A DNA stretch of 64,000 nt from Clostridia bacterium. GTDB lineage: Bacteria > Bacillota > Clostridia > Acetivibrionales > DSM-27016. Position numbers and translations under genes: made by a program. The notes below the pieces were generated by a model. It was given only the letters and a program-made list of their open reading frames with translations, searched no databases and had not been told where the DNA came from. The stretch spans positions 32,306 through 96,305 of the forward strand of contig JAOAIJ010000006.1 in the NCBI GenBank assembly GCA_026414765.1. Reading direction: 5' to 3'. Below, in pieces: positions 60,918-64,000 of this stretch. Positions within the stretch are counted from its first letter, which is position 1; each line of letters opens with the position of its first letter.

Positions 60918-61262
60918 GACCGGACACCATTTTTAAATATTCCCCCAGGCGTTAGCATTCCTGCTAAAAACATTCCTGTTTCTCTTCCACCTGTATCATT
61001 GATTGACATATCTTCCTGGAACAATTTATTTAGCTCAAGCCATTCATCTCTTTCTTGTTGAGTAGTTGCAAAATACCAACCAAAGTTAAGTTCTAATAGC
61101 ATTGTTTGAACACAATCCACTAAAGTTTGCATCACTAGTTTTCCAAACTGGCGAAACAATGCTTGTTGCTGGACGGTATTCTATTGGTGTATCTTCACCC
61201 GTCCCCTTTGTAATCGTACCGCTTATCGCCTTCTGAGTCCACTCAAGCAGGGTATTAGTCTA
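60896..61262 (-). pseudogene. Orphan C-terminal tail of a polymorphic toxin, frameshifted
   Basis: Reading leftwards from 61262, one frame gives NTLLEWTQKAISGTITKGTG, identical to a stretch in the complete toxin at 62597-64000. About 15 codons later the coding sense shifts to another frame that runs VQQQALFRQFGKLVMQ to KNGVRSWIIKEK and stops at 60896. A stop lies just before the shared stretch and no start codon fits. This is the usual form of a displaced alternative toxin tail, now broken by a frameshift near 61180. Confidence 0.6.
61197..61261. repeat. Toxin-junction repeat, copy A
   Basis: 65 bases that match 63863-63927 with one difference. It encodes part of the conserved junction before the variable toxin tail. 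Confidence 0.85.
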
Positions 61263-61660
61263 TAACCGATATCTTGGCAAAGTATGTATATATGGTGTCA
61301 TAGTAAGGCCCATTCCGGTCTACGCCTGCAAACAATTTCTTTATATCGGTTGCAGCCCCGTTTATATATATCCTACTATAATTCTGAATTGATATATATA
61401 TCCTTTTTACTCCCTTGTAATACTCTCCATGGACTGCCGCACTTGTGAATCCGTAATAGGTTTTGCTAGATAGTAATATGTTTGTGCAAAACCCTTTATT
61501 CTACTGGGGTAGACCGGAATTGAATGGGTTATAATATTGAAAGGTACTGCTTTATATTCTATATGTAGCAATTTGCGTAAAATAGCAGATTTGATGACCT
61601 GCAATGATGCATAGGACAAATTTTCAAAAACAAGGATGGAATACTCTAAGTGAGTCTCCC
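61263..61660 (-). pseudogene. Decayed coding fragments between toxin remnants
   Basis: No intact gene. A frame without a start at about 61407-61660 reads FENLSYASLQVIKSAILRK and then SITRE before a stop; another fragment at 61263-61378 reads DIKKLFAGVDRNGPYYDTIY. Both have protein-like composition but are interrupted. They may be pieces of the same toxin family's upstream part or of older tails. I do not recognise a transposase in them. Confidence 0.35.
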
Positions 61661-61694
61661 ACCTATTTGTAAAGTACTAAGAATAAGATATCTT

Positions 61695-62135
61695 CTATTT
61701 TGATTTATTTTCTTTATTTATTTTTTTAATTTTATCAATTCTTGAATCAGCTTTAAACTCATTATAAAAATCATCTACCGTCCTTGCATCACTTAATCTT
61801 ACGATAAAAGAGGCCGGAAGAATAGTAGCATTCTCTCCCTCAAATAGCTTTTCACTCCCAAATAATTTTGCAGCTTTTTTAACTTGTTCTTCCTTAGTCA
61901 CTAATTTATAGGTATTTACACTCTTGTGATTATCTAATACCATCTTAAGGGCATCAACTTCTGCATCTTTCAGTTCTACTTTACAGAATAATTCAACATT
62001 TGCATCTGATAATTCTTGCGTTGTAGCTTTAGAAGTTATGGTAGCTTTGTTATTATCTTTAAAGCAAGTAGTAAAATTAAGAGAAAGAAGAACAACTAAA
62101 ACAGAAATTAATAAAAATTTCATTTTGCTTAGCAT
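61695..62135 (-). CDS. Lipoprotein with FtsX-extracellular-domain-like fold
   Basis: A hydrophobic signal (FLLISVLVVLLSLNF) ends in TTC, a weak lipobox with Cys24. The mature part resembles the extracellular domain of FtsX: VELFCKVELKDAEVDALK, a KEEQVKKAAKLFG helix, and LPASFIVRLSD, a very characteristic block. FtsX itself is a four-helix membrane protein that controls cell-wall hydrolases, but here the domain stands alone. GGAGGAATT precedes the ATG. It lies in the toxin locus, 75 bases after the immunity gene. Confidence 0.65.
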   Translation of the reverse strand: MLSKMKFLLISVLVVLLSLNFTTCFKDNNKATITSKATTQELSDANVELFCKVELKDAEVDALKMVLDNHKSVNTYKLVTKEEQVKKAAKLFGSEKLFEGENATILPASFIVRLSDARTVDDFYNEFKADSRIDKIKKINKENKSK

Positions 62136-62209
62136 ATAAATTCCTCCTGTTAGACTTCAATAAACAATAAAATTCCCCGGAAAACATAAGTTAACCGGGG
62201 AGTAAACCA

Positions 62210-62584
62210 TCATTTTGCAAAAGGGTCATGCTCTATTATCATTTTTGGTAATGATTCCTTTAATTCTTTGGCTAACTCAGATATCTCATTTTTTTCTTCA
62301 CCGTTTAATTGTAATTCCGATGAATTATTAAGTGCTTTTTCCACCGCACTCATAACTATGTTGTACTGACCAATAAAAATTCTATTACCGTATTTTTGAA
62401 TATTCTTGCCAATAATCAAAGAAAAAACTACATATTCTGTTAATCCTTCCGACATTGAACCCTCATATGCATCAAAGCAAACAGTACCTGTTTCAATCGG
62501 ACTGTTATAATAATTTCTTGGCATTTTCACTTCAAAGGTATAGCCGATAAAATCTTTTATTTCCGCCAATGTATAATCTCTCAC
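62210..62584 (-). CDS. Probable immunity protein for the deaminase toxin
   Basis: A 124-residue acidic soluble protein (start MRDYTLAEIKDFIGYTFEV) that I cannot place in a named family. It begins 12 bases after the toxin stop, with GTG start and AAAGGAGTG upstream, the standard place for the immunity gene of a polymorphic toxin. Function is inferred from position only. Confidence 0.65.
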   Translation of the reverse strand: MRDYTLAEIKDFIGYTFEVKMPRNYYNSPIETGTVCFDAYEGSMSEGLTEYVVFSLIIGKNIQKYGNRIFIGQYNIVMSAVEKALNNSSELQLNGEEKNEISELAKELKESLPKMIIEHDPFAK

Positions 62585-62596
62585 AAAATCACTCCT

Positions 62597-64000
62597 TTAA
62601 GGTACTAGTCTCACATTGTTATTGTGAACAACCTCAATTGTTATATTTTTATATTTCTGAAGGAGTTGAATCACCACGTCCTGACAACTTAAACACGGTT
62701 CTAACTCTGTGAATAATTTAATTGTACCTGTTGCATTTACGTCGTTACCTAGTTGCTTTGCTATGTCGTTAAGTATCTTATACTCAGAGTCAATGTCTCT
62801 TAAAGTTCTTCTTCCGTCAGATGTCATTGCATAACATGCTTGAAAAATCGGGTTTGTTGGTTTAACAGATATATCTGCAACTGCATCTTTTGCTAAACGT
62901 GCATCATCAAGTACATCGATTAAATTATGTGCATAAAATTCATTTTTAAGTCCATAAATATCAACTTTTGCTAAAGCTACAGTTCCTCCTTTTTTCAAAT
63001 CGCTTGGCAATAGCCCCCTTATTTGTTTTACTCTATCCATCATAGAGAACTCTGTAATTGCATTAATTATCCTAATTGAACGCCTTGACGCTGCATTTGC
63101 TGCTGCATCAGCTATATTTCCACCCTTAATTAGAACTTTTGCTTCGTCACCATACTTTAGTACACCGAATACAGGGAGTATGCCAACCACATCTAATGCA
63201 AACTGAGTGCCATGTTCTCTGCTCCATTCCCAATGCGTTATATCATATGATACATCTCTTATATCACCAGGCAAGTCTATTCCAATTACCCCTGTTAACA
63301 CTTGACCAATTGTACCAGACAGAGTAACATTGTCATAGTAATTTCCTTGAATAACCTGTCTAGCCCCACCTTTAACATCTTCCTTCACAGTGCTTGCTAT
63401 CAAGCCAGTAAGATACTCACTGAAACCAGAAATTGTACCATACTTCAGATATTGTTCAATTTTTTCAGCAACAATTTCAGCCTTCTCATATTCTCCATTT
63501 TTTATCAATTCATTTCTAACTAAGCAAGTATAATAAATTCCTTCCCAAGCCTCACCAATAGCATTTTCATTAAGGAAATCTCCACTAAATCTAAAAGGTA
63601 AGCCCATATTTCTAGCAATATTGAACTTTATATATTCAGGCTTTGTTTTAAGAGAATTTAATTCTGGAGCAAGCTTCTGTAAAAAATTTTGAGAGCTTAC
63701 AATTTGAATATACTCGTTTGAATTAACTACTTTATTGTAATACTCATTTATTATTGGTTCAGCTGTAGTCCAACTCCCCCTTGTATTACTTATTCTATCA
63801 GATTCATTATGGATAATACCAGCCTTTTCTGCAAATACATCATCGTCAAGTGGCTCTGGATTACCCGTCCCCTTTGTAATCGTACCGCTTATCGCCTTCT
63901 GGGTCCACTCAAGCAGGGTATTAGTCTTTGCACTGTCTATCAGGCTGCCATACCTCGACTTCAGCCACACTTCCCCATCATAGTACTCGCTTACAAAGTT
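62597..64000 (-). CDS. Polymorphic toxin with C-terminal deaminase domain (5' end outside window)
   Basis: The frame is open up to the right edge, so the N-terminus is missing. Visible parts are the junction NTLLEWTQKAISGTITKGTG, a middle with LTGVIGIDLPGDIRDVSYD and TQFALDVVGILPVFG, like the PT-TG pretoxin region, and a C-terminal deaminase-type domain with RDIDSEYKIL and LEPCLSCQDVV. DxE and PCxxC are the zinc and catalytic residues of the nucleic-acid deaminase toxins (BURPS668_1122-like group). The target could be DNA, RNA or a nucleotide. The immunity gene follows. Confidence 0.8.
   Translation of the reverse strand, partial: NFVSEYYDGEVWLKSRYGSLIDSAKTNTLLEWTQKAISGTITKGTGNPEPLDDDVFAEKAGIIHNESDRISNTRGSWTTAEPIINEYYNKVVNSNEYIQIVSSQNFLQKLAPELNSLKTKPEYIKFNIARNMGLPFRFSGDFLNENAIGEAWEGIYYTCLVRNELIKNGEYEKAEIVAEKIEQYLKYGTISGFSEYLTGLIASTVKEDVKGGARQVIQGNYYDNVTLSGTIGQVLTGVIGIDLPGDIRDVSYDITHWEWSREHGTQFALDVVGILPVFGVLKYGDEAKVLIKGGNIADAAANAASRRSIRIINAITEFSMMDRVKQIRGLLPSDLKKGGTVALAKVDIYGLKNEFYAHNLIDVLDDARLAKDAVADISVKPTNPIFQACYAMTSDGRRTLRDIDSEYKILNDIAKQLGNDVNATGTIKLFTELEPCLSCQDVVIQLLQKYKNITIEVVHNNNVRLVP
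63863..63927. repeat. Toxin-junction repeat, copy B
   Basis: The 65-base partner of 61197-61261 (one mismatch), lying in frame inside the intact toxin gene. Confidence 0.85.

Noticed and set aside
61263..61694. Possible insertion sequence between toxin remnants
   Set aside because: No transposase motif, no terminal inverted repeats; fragments look like decayed toxin or host genes.
1..64000. CRISPR arrays, tRNA or rRNA genes, replication origin
   Set aside because: No regularly spaced repeats, no tRNA cloverleaf or rRNA blocks, and no DnaA-box cluster were seen.

Overview
The window looks like the chromosome of a low-G+C, spore-forming, anaerobic Clostridia. The evidence is an alpha/beta-type small acid-soluble spore protein (7948-8130), a YtxC-type sporulation protein (2077-3003), many TTG/GTG starts behind strong AGGAGG-type ribosome binding sites, and short intergenic rho-independent terminators. 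Gene families such as the six-hundred-residue HflX, sortase-anchored surface protein and radical-SAM peptides fit cluster III clostridia (Ruminiclostridium-like); that placement is inference. No tRNA, rRNA, CRISPR array or intact insertion sequence was seen.

Region 1 (1-18,760) is mostly core and housekeeping. It has a structured G+C-rich RNA candidate at the left edge (minus strand), an Asp23/Gls24 protein fused to a P-loop domain, spore proteins, an M20 amidohydrolase, a DEDDh exonuclease, a nitroreductase/DUF1858/HxlR divergon, YebC, an orphan histidine kinase, YigZ, a Nudix protein with a degenerate box, HflX with an N-terminal JAMM-like motif, and an MFS exporter. Several small genes are described, including a 54-residue Spo0E-like gene at 6867-7031 and a 43-residue membrane peptide at 20577-20708.

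Region 2 (18,981-50,175) is a large cell-surface polysaccharide locus. It carries the initiating sugar-phosphate transferase, CpsB phosphatase, CpsC/CpsD regulators with an HlyD-like lipoprotein, Wzx flippase, Wzy polymerase, Ugd, all four dTDP-rhamnose genes (rfbBCD on minus, rfbA on plus), and about seven glycosyltransferases split between two opposed operons. Inside it sit a c-di-GMP-I riboswitch (22273-22355) in front of a secreted transglutaminase-like protein and CpsB, and an LPKTG surface protein next to its class D sortase, with an 18-bp hairpin between them.

Region 3 (50,193-60,676) is the most interesting. It is a duplicated ribosomal-peptide (RiPP) system: each cassette runs PqqD-like carrier, radical SAM/SPASM enzyme, tiny precursor gene(s), HPr-kinase-like protein. 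Three precursor genes (54494-54643, 54720-54863, 59046-59192) share the leader pattern YxKPxFxxxEL..EERLA and have two-cysteine cores. Cassette 1 also carries a signal-peptidase-like S26 protein and an ABC transporter, and a nucleotidyltransferase converges on it. manC lies between the cassettes on the other strand. It has lasso-like accessories (RRE, kinase, nucleotidyltransferase, ABC exporter) but no lasso cyclase or protease; a radical SAM enzyme takes their place.

Region 4 (60,700-64,000) is a polymorphic-toxin locus: a toxin with a pretoxin-type region and C-terminal deaminase runs off the right edge, followed by a probable immunity gene, an FtsX-ectodomain-like lipoprotein, and decayed orphan toxin tails that carry a 65-bp copy of the toxin's own junction sequence.
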